Source: Clusia tigrina
Lineage: Eukaryota; Arthropoda; Insecta; Diptera; Clusiidae
Direction: 5' to 3'
Length of the DNA stretch: 64,000 nt
Assembly: GCA_920105625.2 (NCBI GenBank)
Contig: OV050030.1
Coordinates: 113,132,814 to 113,196,813 of the forward strand
Every line of letters starts with the position of its first letter. Position 1 is the stretch's first letter. The translations under genes were made by a program, and so were the position numbers. This document shows positions 8,775 through 23,154 of this stretch, one piece after another. The notes beneath the pieces were generated by a model that worked only from the letters and a program-made list of their open reading frames with translations, was not told the DNA's origin and searched no databases.

Positions 8775-11507
8775 GTTGGCAATTTATGGCTTGCAATATT
8801 TCATCCCATAAATTGCCAACATGCTGTGTTGCAATCAGTTGTCATTTTATTTGTTTGACTGCCTTTTTTCATTTTTTCGTGATGCTCCCAGTGGCAGCAT
8901 CGCAGAACATTTTAGTTTTACCGCGTCTATTAAATTAATACAAACGCTAATATGGATAGAGATTGTGCATTTCCCAGAATTTCGGTTTTCTTCTTTTTTC
9001 TCTTCATCGTATAATTCAAACAATCTTTGAAGCGCGGGCACAGCGAACTAGATTGCTTGACGACATTTTCAAAATGACGATGACATAACATGGCTATGCC
9101 CACCATTATAATATTGCCAACTTTTGCAATGAAATTTGACAGTTGTTATGCCATCAAAAATTGCCCGTGGGGACGTGGGGTATGACACTCATTTAGGAAC
9201 ACTTGTTTTGTTGTTTTTTTTTTTATTATATTCCGCATTCACATTCACTTTTCTCGTTTTAAATGCAAAATAGAATCACCATTTAGTGCACAGAAAAGTG
9301 TCTACGTTAAACGTCCTATCGCACTATAGCACTTTTTCTAATTTAGGTAAATAAAAATAAAAATAACTTTGAGTGAAGACGCGTCTGTACACGTCGGAGA
9401 TTTTATTTCGAGGTCAACTTTAATTTAAAATATTTGAATCATTACAACAATATGACAACCACAACATTGCAGCAAATAGCTCCGAGTTTGCATTCTGATT
9501 GCAGCAAACAACACTGCAGGACAACTGGAAACCGCTGCAACCAAGTTGCTGACCATCACAAGTTGTAGGTGGCCCACAGTCAAGTGGCCACAACAACAAC
9601 TAGCATGGTCTTAGCAGAAACCGAAGCCGACCAACGGAAGTGCAACCACACAACGGTGCCCCGCCAACAACAATATGCACCGGCCGCTGTAGTCACTTCG
9701 ACGATATAAACCATGCAGCCCAAACAGTGGATCTCTTCTTTGGAAACGGATCCTGACTAGGAACACCTCTACGCCAGACACCTACTTTACAATCTTAGAA
9801 ATTACTACTTACGAACTAAAATTTAGAGACTTGGTGAGAACGTCTGGTTTTCAATCGTTTTCTCACTAAGGTACATTCGCTACCAGATCATAGGGACTAA
9901 GTGAGACCATCTGGTTTTAAATCGTTTTATCACTGAGACACACAGTCCTAAAACGCAATGTTAGCACTCGCTGCTGAGCCCCACAGCTGAATTCCATATG
10001 TCCATATAGGTTTTATTATACTTTATTATCCAATGTTAGCTTCGAGTTGTAACCCATCAACCAATACATTGGACAACATATCATTGGACTGCTGTTGTGA
10101 TGACTCAGCACATTCTGTTGATGGGGCATTGATTTTTTTCTTGCTGCTGTACCACCTGCACATAAGTGCTTCCTGCTGGAAATTGTTTTTTTTTTTTTGT
10201 GAACTAATAACACTGGATTTGTCTACGACCTTCTCTCCAAGTGTTGGAAATGACTTTAGCTGCAATTCTTTATAAACTGTACATCCTCTATAATTGGCCG
10301 GATTGTTGCCTCCATAGAGAATACATTTAGGCTCTTGCTATCTATCCTTTCGTCGGCAATCTAATGTTGTATGGCTGCCAGCGCATTTCACGCATCTTGT
10401 ACTATGATTGAAGAATTTTTTCGTATGGACATATCTCTGCCATTTTGTGCACTGTTCAATTTCCCTTTTCTTTTTAGGTGGCTCAAATTTAATTTTAGTG
10501 TACGATTTAGTGTCGATTTTATATAAGTCAGTATTATTTTTATTTGGTTTTACATTTACATAAAACATTGAGAGCCGGTTTTTTGTTGTTCTTTGTTTAA
10601 TGTTTGGTACGTTTGTGACATCAAATCTCATACGTCTTAACTCATCACTTATTTCGTTTGTTGGCGTAGTGTGATGCAGGCCTTTCAAAACGACGTTAAA
10701 ATTTTGCTCTTGTTTTGGTTTGTAAGTATGAAATTCTGTATTTCTGTCTACAAGAGCTTTTGTAATAGTTCTGTATTTATCAGCTGTCATTGGTTGAATT
10801 TTGATTTTATTTTCGTTCAATAATTTCAACTCATATTGCTTATCTGCAACTTAGTAGCTCCAATATCGGCTGCACATTGTTTACTCCAGAAACATAGATT
10901 GGAGGTTGTTTTGGAATTCTATGTTTTTCAATGTGCGGGATATTACAGTCATTTTCTTTTTCGGCTAAAATAGAAAATCTGTTCGAATTTGAAGGGTGAT
11001 CCAGTCAGTAATTGGCTAACCTGGATTGTTTTGATTTACTTTGATTTGCTGGTTCTGGACTCGATCTAGCACGTTTCAGAGTATTTTGAGTTATTTTAGT
11101 CGGGGATTTCTTTTGATTACCTAATTTAAATGTTTTGCTTCCTACTTGCTTGTTTTTCTTTTGATGCCTGGTGGGGTTTGGATTTAGTAAATTTTCTTTT
11201 GCTCAAATCTTGATTTGCATTGTTCGTGCTTATTGGCATTTGCATCAATTTGAAACGACCGATGTTTTTGTTGTTGTACTGTTCGACGCAGCAATTGTCG
11301 CAATCACACTGCTTGGAGTCGTTATAGGGCCAGTCAAGGCAATATTTGTTCTTAAATTTTTCAGACATACGGAACTTGTTGTTGGTAGTTCCGCAGTCAG
11401 GGGTATAACATTAAATATACCTGTTGTTTCCTGTTGTTGGTGAGAGGCTGGCACAATTTCTATGCTTGTAGTCTGCTTATTTGGTTGAGAGCGACTTCCC
11501 CTTGGTT
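8621..11507. repeat. Satellite unit 4 (class A, 2887 bp)
   Basis: Almost a copy of unit 1 at an offset of about 8,619 bp. TATA at 9705. Its right half, unit 5 and the left half of unit 6 recur again 5,747 bp downstream. Confidence 0.95.
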
Positions 11508-11661
11508 GATCAAGCACAGCGGCCGATCGCCCATGTTCGCTAGATTTATTGTGCTCACATTGTGGGGGAAAGCTTAACCCTACGTCTCCACGGGTAATTT
11601 TTGATGGCATGCAATTGGCAATTTCAAACAAATTGTCAATGGAGACTGCAAATTGCTTCAA
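9948..11661 (-). pseudogene. Jockey-clade gag/RT-tail relic (unit 4/5)
   Basis: Core gag 10338-10829 encodes the same 163 residues as 1719-2210, including the CTKW knuckle defect. The third-knuckle cysteine is again changed to tyrosine. N-terminal frames 11245-11661 and 11126-11368. Confidence 0.8.
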
Positions 11662-14388
11662 GTTGGCAATTTATGGCTTGCAATATTTCATGCCATAAAT
11701 TGCCAACATGCTGTGTTGCAATCAGTTGTCATTTTGTTTGTTTGACTGCCTTTTTTCATTTTTTCGTGATGCTCCCAGTGGCAGCATCGCAGAACATTTT
11801 AGTTTTACCGCGTCTATTAAATTAATACAAACGCTAATATGGATGGAGATTGTGCATTTCCCAGAATTTCGGTTTTCTTCTTTTTTCTCTTCATCGTATA
11901 ATTCAAACAATCTTTGAAGCGCGGGCACAGCGTACTAGATTGCTTGACGACATTTTCAAAATGACGATGACATAACATGGCTATGCCCACCATTATAATA
12001 TTGCCAACTTTTGCAATGAAATTTGACAGTTGTTATGCCATCAAAAATTGCCCGTGGGGACGTGGGGTATGACACTCATTTAGGAACACTTGTTTTGTTG
12101 TTTTTTATTATTAAAGTCCGCATTCACATTCACTTTTCTCGTTTTAAATGCAAAATAGAATCACCATTTAGTGCACAGAAAAGTGTCTACGTTAAACGTC
12201 CTATCGCACTATAGCACTTTTTCTAATTTAGGTAAATAAAAATAAAAATAACTTTGAGTGAAGACGCGTCTGTACACGTCGGAGATTTTATTTCGAGGTC
12301 AACTTTAATTTAAAATATTTGAATCATTACAAGAACATGACAACCACAACATTGCAGCAAATAGCTCCGAGTTTGCGTTCTGATTGCAGCCAACAACACT
12401 GCAGGACAACTGGAAACCGCTGCAGCCAAGTTGCTGCCCATCACAAGTTGTAGGTGGCCCACAGTCAAGTGGCCACAACAACAACTAGCATGGTCTTAGC
12501 AGAAACCGAAGCCGACCAACGGAAGTGCAACCACACAACGGTGCCCCGCCAACAACAATATGCACCGGCCGCTGTAGTCACTTCGACGATATAAACCATG
12601 CAGCCCAAACAGTGGATCTCTTCTTTGGAAACGGATCCTGACTAGGAACACCTCTACGCCAGACACCTACTTTACAATCTTAGAAATTACTACTTACGAA
12701 CTAAAATTTAGAGACTTGGTGAGAACATCTGGTTTTCAATCGTTTTCTCACTAAGGTACATTCGCTACCAGATCATAGGGACTAAGTGAGACCATCTGGT
12801 TTTAAATCGTTTTATCACTGAGACACACAGTCCTAAAATGCAATGTTAGCACTCGCTGCTGAGCCCCACAGCTGAATTCCATATGTCCATATAGGTTTTA
12901 TTATACTTTATTATCCAATGTTAGGTTCGAGTTGTAACCCATCAACCAATACATTGGACAACATATCATTGGACTGCTGTTGTGATGACTCAGCACATTC
13001 TGTTGATGGGGCATTGATTTTTTTCTTGCTGCTGTACCACCTGCACATAAGTGCTTCCTGCTGGAACTTGTTTTTTTTTGTGAACTAATAACACTGGATT
13101 TGTGTACGACCTTCTCTCCAAGTGTTGGAAATGAATTTAGCTGCAATTCTTTATAAACTGTACATCCTCTATAATTGGCCGGATTGTTGCCTCCACAGAG
13201 AATACATTTAGGCTCTTGCTATCTATCCTTTCGTCGGCAATCTAATGTTGTATGGCTGCCAGCGCATTTCACTCATCTTGTACTATGATTGAAGAATTTT
13301 TTCGTATGGACATATCTCTGACATTTTGTGCACTGTTCAATTTCCCTTTTCTTTTTAGGTGGCTCAAATTTAATTTTAGTGTACGATTTAGTGTCGATTT
13401 TATATAAGTCAGTATTATTTTTATTTGGTTTTACATTTACATAAAACATTGAGAGCCGGTTTTTTGTTGTTCTTTGTTTAATGTTTGGTACGTTTGTGAC
13501 ATCAAATCTCATACGTCTTAACTCATCACTTATTTCGTTTGTTGGCGTAGTGTGATGCAGGCCTTTCAAAACGACGTTAAAATTTTGCTCTTGTTTTGGT
13601 TTGTAAGTATGAAATTCTGTATTTCTGTCTACAAGAGCTTTTGTAATAGTTCTGTATTTATCAGCTGTCATTGGTTGAATTTTGATTTTATTTTCGTTCA
13701 ATAATTTCAACTCATATTGCTTATCTGCAACTTAGTAGCTCCAATATCGGCTGCACATTGTTTACTCCAGAAACATAGATTGGAGGTTGTTTTGGAATGC
13801 TATGTTTTTCAATGTGCGGGATATTACAGTCATTTTCTTTTTCGGCTAAAATAGAAAATCTGTTCGAATTTGAAGGGTGATCCAGTCAGTAATTGGCTAA
13901 CCTGGATTGTTTTGATTTACTTTGATTTGCTGGTTCTGGACTCGATCTACCACGTTTCAGAGTGTTTTGAGTTATTTTAGTCGGGGATTTCTTTTGATTA
14001 CCTAATTTAAATGTTTTGCTTCCTACTTGCTTGTTTTTCTTTTGATGCCTGGTGGGGTTTGGATTTAGTAAATTTTCTTTTGCTCAAATCTTGATTTGCA
14101 TTGTTCGTGCTTATTGGCATTTTCATCAATTTGAAACGACCGATATTTTTGTTGTTGTACTGTTCGACGAAGCAATTGTCGCAATCACACTGCTTGGAGT
14201 CGTTATAGGGCCAGTCAAGGCAATATTTGTTCTTAAATTTTTCAGACATACGGAACTTGTTGTTGGTAGTTCCGCAGTCAGGGTTATAACATTAAATATA
14301 CCTGTTGTTTCCTGTTGTTGGTGAGAGGCTGGCACAATTTCTATGCTTGTAGTCTGCTTATTTGGTTGAGAGCGACTTCCCCTTGGTT
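11508..14388. repeat. Satellite unit 5 (class B, 2881 bp)
   Basis: Class B, matching unit 2 at about 8,619 bp offset and unit 7 at about 5,747 bp. TATA at 12590. Confidence 0.95.
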
Positions 14389-14542
14389 GATCAAGCACAG
14401 CGCCCGATCGCCCATGTTCGCTAGATTTATTGTGCTCACATTGTAGGGGAAAGCTTAACCCTACGTCTCCACGGGTAATTTTTGATGGCATGCAATTGGC
14501 AATTTCAAACAAATTGTCAATGGAGACTGCAAATTGCTTCAA
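12833..14542 (-). pseudogene. Jockey-clade gag/RT-tail relic (unit 5/6)
   Basis: Core gag 13273-13710, shortened by the same CGT-to-TGA change seen in unit 3 although the rest is class B. This suggests gene conversion between units. N-terminal frames 14126-14542 and 14007-14249. Confidence 0.8.
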
Positions 14543-17254
14543 GTTGGCAATTTATGGCTTGCAATATTTCATGCCATATATTGCCAACATGCTGTGTTGC
14601 AATCAGTTGTCATTTTGTTTGTTTGACAGCCTTTTTCATTTTTTCGTGATGCTCCCAGTGGCAGCATCGCAGAACATTTTAGTTTTACCGCGTCTATTAA
14701 ATTAATACAAACGCTAATATGGATGGAGATTGTGCATTTCCCAGAATTTCGGTTTTCTTCTTTTTTCTCTTCATCGTATAATTCAAACAATCTTTGAAGC
14801 GCGGGCACAGCGAACTAGATTGCTTGACGACATTTTCAAAATGACGATGACATAACATGGCTATGCCCACCATTATAATATTGCCAACTTTTGCAATGAA
14901 ATTTGACAGTTGTTATGCCATCAAAAATTGCCCGTGGGGACGTGGGGTATGACACTCATTTAGGAACACTTGTTTTGTTGTTTTTTTTTTATTATATTCC
15001 GCATTCACATTCACTTTTCTCGTTTTAAATGCAAAATAGAATCACCATTTAGTGCACACAAAAGTGTCTACGTTAAACGTCCTATCGCACTATAGCACTT
15101 TTTCTAATTTAGGTAAATAAAAATAAAAATAACTTTGAGTGAAGACGCGTCCGTACATTTTCAACTTTAATGTAAAATATTTGAATCATTACAACAATAT
15201 GACAACCACAACATTGCAGCAAATAGCTCCGAGTTTGCGTTCTGATTGCAGCCAACAACACTGCAGGACAACTGGAAACCGCTGCAGCCAAGTTGCTGAC
15301 CATCACAAGTTGTAGGTGGCCCACAGTCAAGTGGCCACAACAACAACTAGCATGGTCTTAGCAGAAACCGAAGCCGACCAACGGAAGTGCAACCACACAA
15401 CGGTGCCCCGCCAACAACAATATGCACCGGCCGCTGTAGTCACTTCGACGATATAAACCATGCAGCCCAAACAGTGGATCTCTTCTTTGGAAACGGATCC
15501 TGACTAGGAACACCTCTACGCCAGACACCTACTTTACAATCTTAGAAATTACTACTTACGAACTAAAATTTAGAGACTTGGTGAGAACGTCTGGTTTTCA
15601 ATCGTTTTCTCACTAAGGTACATTCGCTACCAGATCATAGGGACTAAGTGAGACCATCTGGTTTTAAATCGTTTTATCACTGAGACACACAGTCCTAAAA
15701 CGCAATGTTAGCACTCGCTGCTGAGCCCCACAGCTGAATTCCATATGTCCATATAGGTTTTATTATACTTTATTATCCAATGTTAGCTTCGAGTTGTAAC
15801 CCATCAACCAATACATTGGACAACATATCATTGGACTGCTGTTGTGATGACTCAGCACATTCTGTTGATGGGGCATTGATTTTTTTCTTGCTGCTGTACC
15901 ACCTGCACATAAGTGCTTCCTGCTGGAAATTGTTTTTTTTTTTTTGTGAACTAATAACACTGGATTTGTCTACGACCTTCTCTCCAAGTGTTGGAAATGA
16001 CTTTAGCTGCAATTCTTTATAAACTGTACATCCTCTATAATTGGCCGGATTGTTGCCTCCATAGAGAATACATTTAGGCTCTTGCTATCTATCCTTTCGT
16101 CGGCAATCTAATGTTGTATGGCTGCCAGCGCATTTCACGCATCTTGTACTATGATTGAAGAATTTTTTCGTATGGACATATCTCTGCCATTTTGTGCACT
16201 GTTCAATTTCCCTTTTCTTTTTAGGTGGCTCAAATTTAATTTTAGTGTACGATTTAGTGTCGATTTTATATAAGTCAGTATTATTTTTATTTGGTTTTAC
16301 ATTTACATAAAACATTGAGAGCCGGTTTTTTGTTGTTCTTTGTTTAATGTTTGGTACGTTTGTGACATCAAATCTCATACGTCTTAACTCATCACTTATT
16401 TCGTTTGTTGGCGTAGTGTGATGCAGGCCTTTCAAAACGACGTTAAAATTTTGCTCTTGTTTTGGTTTGTAAGTATGAAATTCTGTATTTCTGTCTACAA
16501 GAGCTTTTGTAATAGTTCTGTATTTATCAGCTGTCATTGGTTGAATTTTGATTTTATTTTCGTTCAATAATTTCAACTCATATTGCTTATCTGCAACTTA
16601 GTAGCTCCAATATCGGCTGCACATTGTTTACTCCAGAAACATAGATTGGAGGTTGTTTTGGAATTCTATGTTTTTCAATGTGCGGGATATTACAGTCATT
16701 TTCTTTTTCGGCTAAAATAGAAAATCTGTTCGAATTTGAAGGGTGATCCAGTCAGTAATTGGCTAACCTGGATTGTTTTGATTTACTTTGATTTGCTGGT
16801 TCTGGACTCGATCTAGCACGTTTCAGAGTATTTTGAGTTATTTTAGTCGGGGATTTCTTTTGATTACCTAATTTAAATGTTTTGCTTCCTACTTGCTTGT
16901 TTTTCTTTTGATGCCTGGTGGGGTTTGGATTTAGTAAATTTTCTTTTGCTCAAATCTTGATTTGCATTGTTCGTGCTTATTGGCATTTGCATCAATTTGA
17001 AACGACCGATGTTTTTGTTGTTGTACTGTTCGACGCAGCAATTGTCGCAATCACACTGCTTGGAGTCGTTATAGGGCCAGTCAAGGCAATATTTGTTCTT
17101 AAATTTTTCAGACATACGGAACTTGTTGTTGGTAGTTCCGCAGTCAGGGGTATAACATTAAATATACCTGTTGTTTCCTGTTGTTGGTGAGAGGCTGGCA
17201 CAATTTCTATGCTTGTAGTCTGCTTATTTGGTTGAGAGCGACTTCCCCTTGGTT
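14389..17254. repeat. Satellite unit 6 (class C to A hybrid, 2866 bp)
   Basis: The left part has class C marks (CATATATT palindrome, the ~20-bp deletion near 15,155). From about 15,490 on (GGAAACGGATCC) the unit is class A, including the long T-run near 15,932 and the CTKW knuckle. The switch lies between about 15,265 and 15,495. TATA at 15452. Confidence 0.9.
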
Positions 17255-17408
17255 GATCAAGCACAGCGGCCGATCGCCCATGTTCGCTAGATTTATTGTG
17301 CTCACATTGTGGGGGAAAGCTTAACCCTACGTCTCCACGGGTAATTTTTGATGGCATGCAATTGGCAATTTCAAACAAATTGTCAATGGAGACTGCAAAT
17401 TGCTTCAA
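15695..17408 (-). pseudogene. Jockey-clade gag/RT-tail relic (unit 6/7)
   Basis: Core gag 16085-16576, identical in protein to units 1 and 4 (class A). N-terminal frames 16992-17408 and 16873-17115. Confidence 0.8.
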
Positions 17409-20136
17409 GTTGGCAATTTATGGCTTGCAATATTTCATGCCATAAATTGCCAACATGCTGTGTTGCAATCAGTTGTCATTTTGTTTGTTTGACTGCCTTT
17501 TTTCATTTTTTCGTGATGCTCCCAGTGGCAGCATCGCAGAACATTTTAGTTTTACCGCGTCTATTAAATTAATACAAACGCTAATATGGATGGAGATTGT
17601 GCATTTCCCAGAATTTCGGTTTTCTTCTTTTTTCTCTTCATCGTATAATTCAAACAATCTTTGAAGCGCGGGCACAGCGTACTAGATTGCTTGACGACAT
17701 TTTCAAAATGACGATGACATAACATGGCTATGCCCACCATTATAATATTGCCAACTTTTGCAATGAAATTTGACAGTTTTTATGCCATCAAAAATTGCCC
17801 GTGGGGACGTGGGGTATGACACTCATTTAGGAACACTTGTTTTGTTGTTTTTTATTATTAAAGTCCGCATTCACATTCACTTTTCTCGTTTTAAATGCAA
17901 AATAGAATCACCATTTAGTGCACAGAAAAGTGTCTACGTTAAACGTCCTATCGCACTATAGCACTTTTTCTAATTTAGGTAAATAAAAATAAAAATAACT
18001 TTGAGTGAAGACGCGTCTGTACACGTCGGAGATTTTATTTCGAGGTCAACTTTAATTTAAAATATTTGAATCATTACAAGAACATGACAACCACAACATT
18101 GCAGCAAATAGCTCCGAGTTTGCGTTCTGATTGCAGCCAACAACACTGCAGGACAACTGGAAACCGCTGCAGCCAAGTTGCTGCCCATCACAAGTTGTAG
18201 GTGGCCCACAGTCAAGTGGCCACAACAACAACTAGCATGGTCTTAGCAGAAACCGAAGCCGACCAACGGAAGTGCAACCACACAACGGTGCCCCGCCAAC
18301 AACAATATGCACCGGCCGCTGTAGTCACTTCGACGATATAAACCATGCAGCCCAAACAGTGGATCTCTTCTTTGGAAACGGATCCTGACTAGGAACACCT
18401 CTACGCCAGACACCTACTTTACAATCTTAGAAATTACTACTTACGAACTAAAATTTAGAGACTTGGTGAGAACATCTGGTTTTCAATCGTTTTCTCACTA
18501 AGGTACATTCGCTACCAGATCATAGGGACTAAGTGAGACCATCTGGTTTTAAATCGTTTTATCACTGAGACACACAGTCCTAAAATGCAATGTTAGCACT
18601 CGCTGCTGAGCCCCACAGCTGAATTCCATATGTCCATATAGGTTTTATTATACTTTATTATCCAATGTTAGGTTCGAGTTGTAACCCATCAACCAATACA
18701 TTGGACAACATATCATTGGACTGCTGTTGTGATGACTCAGCACATTCTGTTGATGGGGCATTGATTTTTTTCTTGCTGCTGTACCACCTGCACATAAGTG
18801 CTTCCTGCTGGAACTTGTTTTTTTTTTGTGAACTAATAACACTGGATTTGTGTACGACCTTCTCTCCAAGTGTTGGAAATGAATTTAGCTGCAATTCTTT
18901 ATAAACTGTACATCCTCTATAATTGGCCGGATTGTTGCCTCCACAGAGAATACATTTAGGCTCTTGCTATCTATCCTTTCGTCGGCAATCTAATGTTGTA
19001 TGGCTGCCAGCGCATTTCACGCATCTTGTACTATGATTGAAGAATTTTTTCGTATGGACATATCTCTGACATTTTGTGCACTGTTCAATTTCCCTTTTCT
19101 TTTTAGGTGGCTCAAATTTAATTTTAGTGTACGATTTAGTGTCGATTTTATATAAGTCAGTATTATTTTTATTTGGTTTTACATTTACATAAAACATTGA
19201 GAGCCGGTTTTTTGTTGTTCTTTGTTTAATGTTTGGTACGTTTGTGACATCAAATCTCATACGTCTTAACTCATCACTTATTTCGTTTGTTGGCGTAGTG
19301 TGATGCAGGCCTTTCGAAACGACGTTAAAATTTTGCTCTTGTTTTGGTTTGTAAGTATGAAATTCTGTATTTCTGTCTACAAGAGCTTTTGTAATAGTTC
19401 TGTATTTATCAGCTGTCATTGGTTGAATTTTGATTTTATTTTCGTTCAATAATTTCAACTCATATTGCTTATCTGCAACTTAGTAGCTCCAATATCGGCT
19501 GCACATTGTTTACTCCAGAAACATAGATTGGAGGTTGTTTTGGAATGCTATGTTTTTCAATGTGCGGGATATTACAGTCATTTTCTTTTTCGGCTAAAAT
19601 AGAAAATCTGTTCGAATTTGAAGGGTGATCCAGTCAGTAATTGGCTAACCTGGATTGTTTTGATTTACTTTGATTTGCTGGTTCTGGACTCGATCTACCA
19701 CGTTTCAGAGTGTTTTGAGTTATTTTAGTCGGGCATTTCTTTTGATTACCTAATTTAAATGTTTTGCTTCCTACTTGCTTGTTTTTCTTTTGATGCCTGG
19801 TGGGGTTTGGATTTAGTAAATTTTCTTTTGCTCAAATCTTGATTTGCATTGTTCGTGCTTATTGGCATTTTCATCAATTTGAAACGACCGATATTTTTGT
19901 TGTTGTACTGTTCGACGAAGCAATTGTCGCAATCACACTGCTTGGAGTCGTTATAGGGCCAGTCAAGGCAATATTTGTTCTTAAATTTTTCAGACATACG
20001 GAACTTGTTGTTGGTAGTTCCGCAGTCAGGGGTATAACATTAAATATACCTGTTGTTTCCTGTTGTTGGTGAGAGGCTGGCACAATTTCTATGCTTGTAG
20101 TCTGCTTATTTGGTTGAGAGCGACTTCCCCTTGGTT
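17255..20136. repeat. Satellite unit 7 (class B, 2882 bp)
   Basis: Class B; TATA at 18337. Nearly the same as unit 5, with private changes such as GACAGTTTTTATG near 17,777. Confidence 0.95.
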
Positions 20137-20290
20137 GATCAAGCACAGCGCCCGATCGCCCATGTTCGCTAGATTTATTGTGCTCACATTGTGGGGGAAA
20201 GCTTAACCCTACGTCTCCACGGGTAATTTTTGATGGCATGCAATTGGCAATTTCAAACAAATTGTCAATGGAGACTGCAAATTGCTTCAA
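18580..20290 (-). pseudogene. Jockey-clade gag/RT-tail relic (unit 7/8)
   Basis: Core gag 18967-19458 is full length to the shared TAG. One private change gives NVVSKGLHH. N-terminal frames 19874-20290 and 19755-19997. Confidence 0.8.
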
Positions 20291-23000
20291 GTTGGCAATT
20301 TATGGCTTGCAATATTTCATGCCATATATTGCCAACATGCTGTGTTGCAATCAGTTGTCATTTTGTTTGTTTGACAGCCTTTTTCATTTTTTCGTGATGC
20401 TCCCAGTGGCAGCATCGCAGAACATTTTAGTTTTACCGCGTCTATTAAATTAATACAAACGCTAATATGGATGGAGATTGTGCATTTCCCAGAATTTCGG
20501 TTTTCTTCTTTTTTCTCTTCATCGTATAATTCAAACAATCTTTGAAGCGCGGGCACAGCGAACTAGATTGCTTGACGACATTTTCAAAATGACGATGACA
20601 TAACATGGCTATGCCCACCATTATAATATTGCCAACTTTTGCAATGAAATTTGACAGTTGTTATGCCATCAAAAATTGCCCGTGGGGACGTGGGGTATGA
20701 CACTCATTTAGGAACACTTGTTTTGTTGTTTTTTTTTTATTATATTCCGCATTCACATTCACTTTTCTCGTTTTAAATGCAAAATAGAATCACCATTTAG
20801 TGCACACAAAAGTGTCTACGTTAAACGTCCTATCGCACTATAGCACTTTTTCTAATTTAGGTAAATAAAAATAAAAATAACTTTGAGTGAAGACGCGTCT
20901 GTACATTTTCAACTTTAATGTAAAATATTTGAATCATTACAACAATATGACAACCACAACATTGCAGCAAATAGCTCCGAGTTTGCGTTCTGATTGCAGC
21001 CAACAACACTGCAGGACAACTGGAAACCGCTGCAGCCAAGTTGCTGACCATCACAAGTTGTAGGTGGCCCACAGTCAAGTGGCCACAACAACAACTAGCA
21101 TGGTCTTAGCAGAAACCGAAGCCGACCAACGGAAGTGCAACCACACAACGGTGCCCCGCCAACAACAATATGCACCGGCCGCTGTAGTCACTTCGACGAT
21201 ATAAACCATGCAGCCCAAACAGTGGATCTCTTCTTTGGAAATGGATCCTGACTAGGAACACCTCTACGCCAGACACCTACTTTACAATCTTAGAAATTAC
21301 TACTTACGAACTAAAATTTAGAGACTTGGTGAGAACGTCTGGTTTTCAATCGTTTTCTCACTAAGGTACATTCGCTACCAGATCATAGGGACTAAGTGAG
21401 ACCATCTGGTTTTAAATCGTTTTATCACTGAGACACACAGTCCTAAAATGCAATGTTAGCACTCGCTGCTGAGCCCCACAGCTGAATTCCATATGTCCAT
21501 ATAGGTTTTATTATACTTTATTATCCAATGTTAGCTTTGAGTTGTAACCCATCAACCAATACATTGGACAACATATCATTGGACTGCTGTTGTGATGACT
21601 GAGCACATTCTGTTGATGGGGCATTGATTTTTTTCTTGCTGCTGTACCACCTGCACACAAGTGCTTCCTGCTGGAACTTGTTTTTTTTTTTTGTGAACTA
21701 ATAACACTGGATTTGTCTACGACCTTCTCTCCAAGTGTTGGAAATGACTTTAGCTGCAATTCTTTATAAACTGTACATCCTCTATAATTGGCCGGATTTT
21801 TGCCTCTATAGAGAATACATTTAGGCTCTTGCTATCTATCCTTTCGTCGGCAATCTAATGTTGTATGGCTGCAAGCGCATTTCACGCATCTTGTACTATG
21901 ATTGAAGAATTTTTTCGTATGGACATATCTCTGACATTTTGTGCACTGTTCAATTTCCATTTTCTTTTTGGTGGCTCAAATTTAATTTTAGTGTACGATT
22001 TAGTGTCGATTTTATATAAGTCAGTATTATTTTTATTTGGTTTTACATTTACATAAAACATTGAGAGCCGGTTTTTTGTTGTTCTTTGTTTAATGTTTGG
22101 TACGTTTGTGACATCAAATCTCATACGTCTTAACTCATCACTTATTTCGTTTGTTGGCGTAGTGTGATGCAGGCCTTTCAAAAGTACGTTAAAATTTTGC
22201 TCTTGTTTTGGTTTGTAAGTATGAAATTCTGTATTTCTGTCTACAAGAGCTTTTGGAATAGTTCTGTATTTATCAGCTGTCATTGGTTGAATTTTGATTT
22301 TATTTTCGTTCAAAAATTTCAACTCATATTGCTTATCTGCAACTTAGTAGCTCCAATATCGGCTGCACATTGTTTATTCCAGAAACATAGATTGGAGGTT
22401 GTTTTGGAACTTTATGTTTTTCAATGTGCGGGATATTACAGTCATTTTCTTTTTCGGCTAAAATAGAAAATCTGTTCGAATTTGAAGGGTGATCCAGTCA
22501 GTAATTGGCTAACCTGGATTGTTTTGATTTACTTTGATTTGCTGGTTCTGGACTCGATCTACCACGTTTCAGAGTGTTTTGAGTTATTTTAGTCGGGCAT
22601 TTCTTTTGATTACCTAATTTAAATGTTTTGCTTCCTACTTGCTTGTTTTTCTTTTGATGCCTGGTGGGGTTTGGATTTAGTAAATTTTCTTTTGCTCAAA
22701 TCTTGATTTGCATTGTTCGTGCTTATTGGCATTTTCATCAATTTGAAACGACCGATATTTTTGTTGTTGTACTGTTCGACGAAGCAATTGTCGCAATCAC
22801 ACTGCTTGGAGTCGTTATAGGGCCAGTCAAGGCAATATTTGTTCTTAAATTTTTCAGACATACGGAACTTGTTGTTGGTAGTTCCGCAGTCAGGGGTATA
22901 ACATTAAATATACCTGTTGTTTCCTGTTGTTGGTGAGAGGCTGGCACAATTTCTATGCTTGTAGTCTGCTTATTTGGTTGAGAGCGACTTCCCCTTGGTT
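20137..23000. repeat. Satellite unit 8 (class C, 2864 bp)
   Basis: Class C; TATA at 21200. By eye it is the same as unit 9 over most of its length at an offset of 2,864 bp, so units 8 and 9 are a recent single-unit duplication. Confidence 0.95.
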
Positions 23001-23154
23001 GATCAAGCACAGCGCCCGATCGCCCATGTTCGCTAGATTTATTGTGCTCACATTGTGGGGGAAAGCTTAACCCTACGTCTCCACGGGTAATTTTTGATGG
23101 CATGCAATTGGCAATTTCAAACAAATTGTCAATGGAGACTGCAAATTGCTTCAA
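21443..23154 (-). pseudogene. Jockey-clade gag/RT-tail relic (unit 8/9)
   Basis: Core gag 21882-22322. A frame change after FEPPK replaces the knuckles by an unrelated tail (KRKWKLNSAQN). Unit 9 has the same lesion. N-terminal frames 22738-23154 and 22619-22861. Confidence 0.8.
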
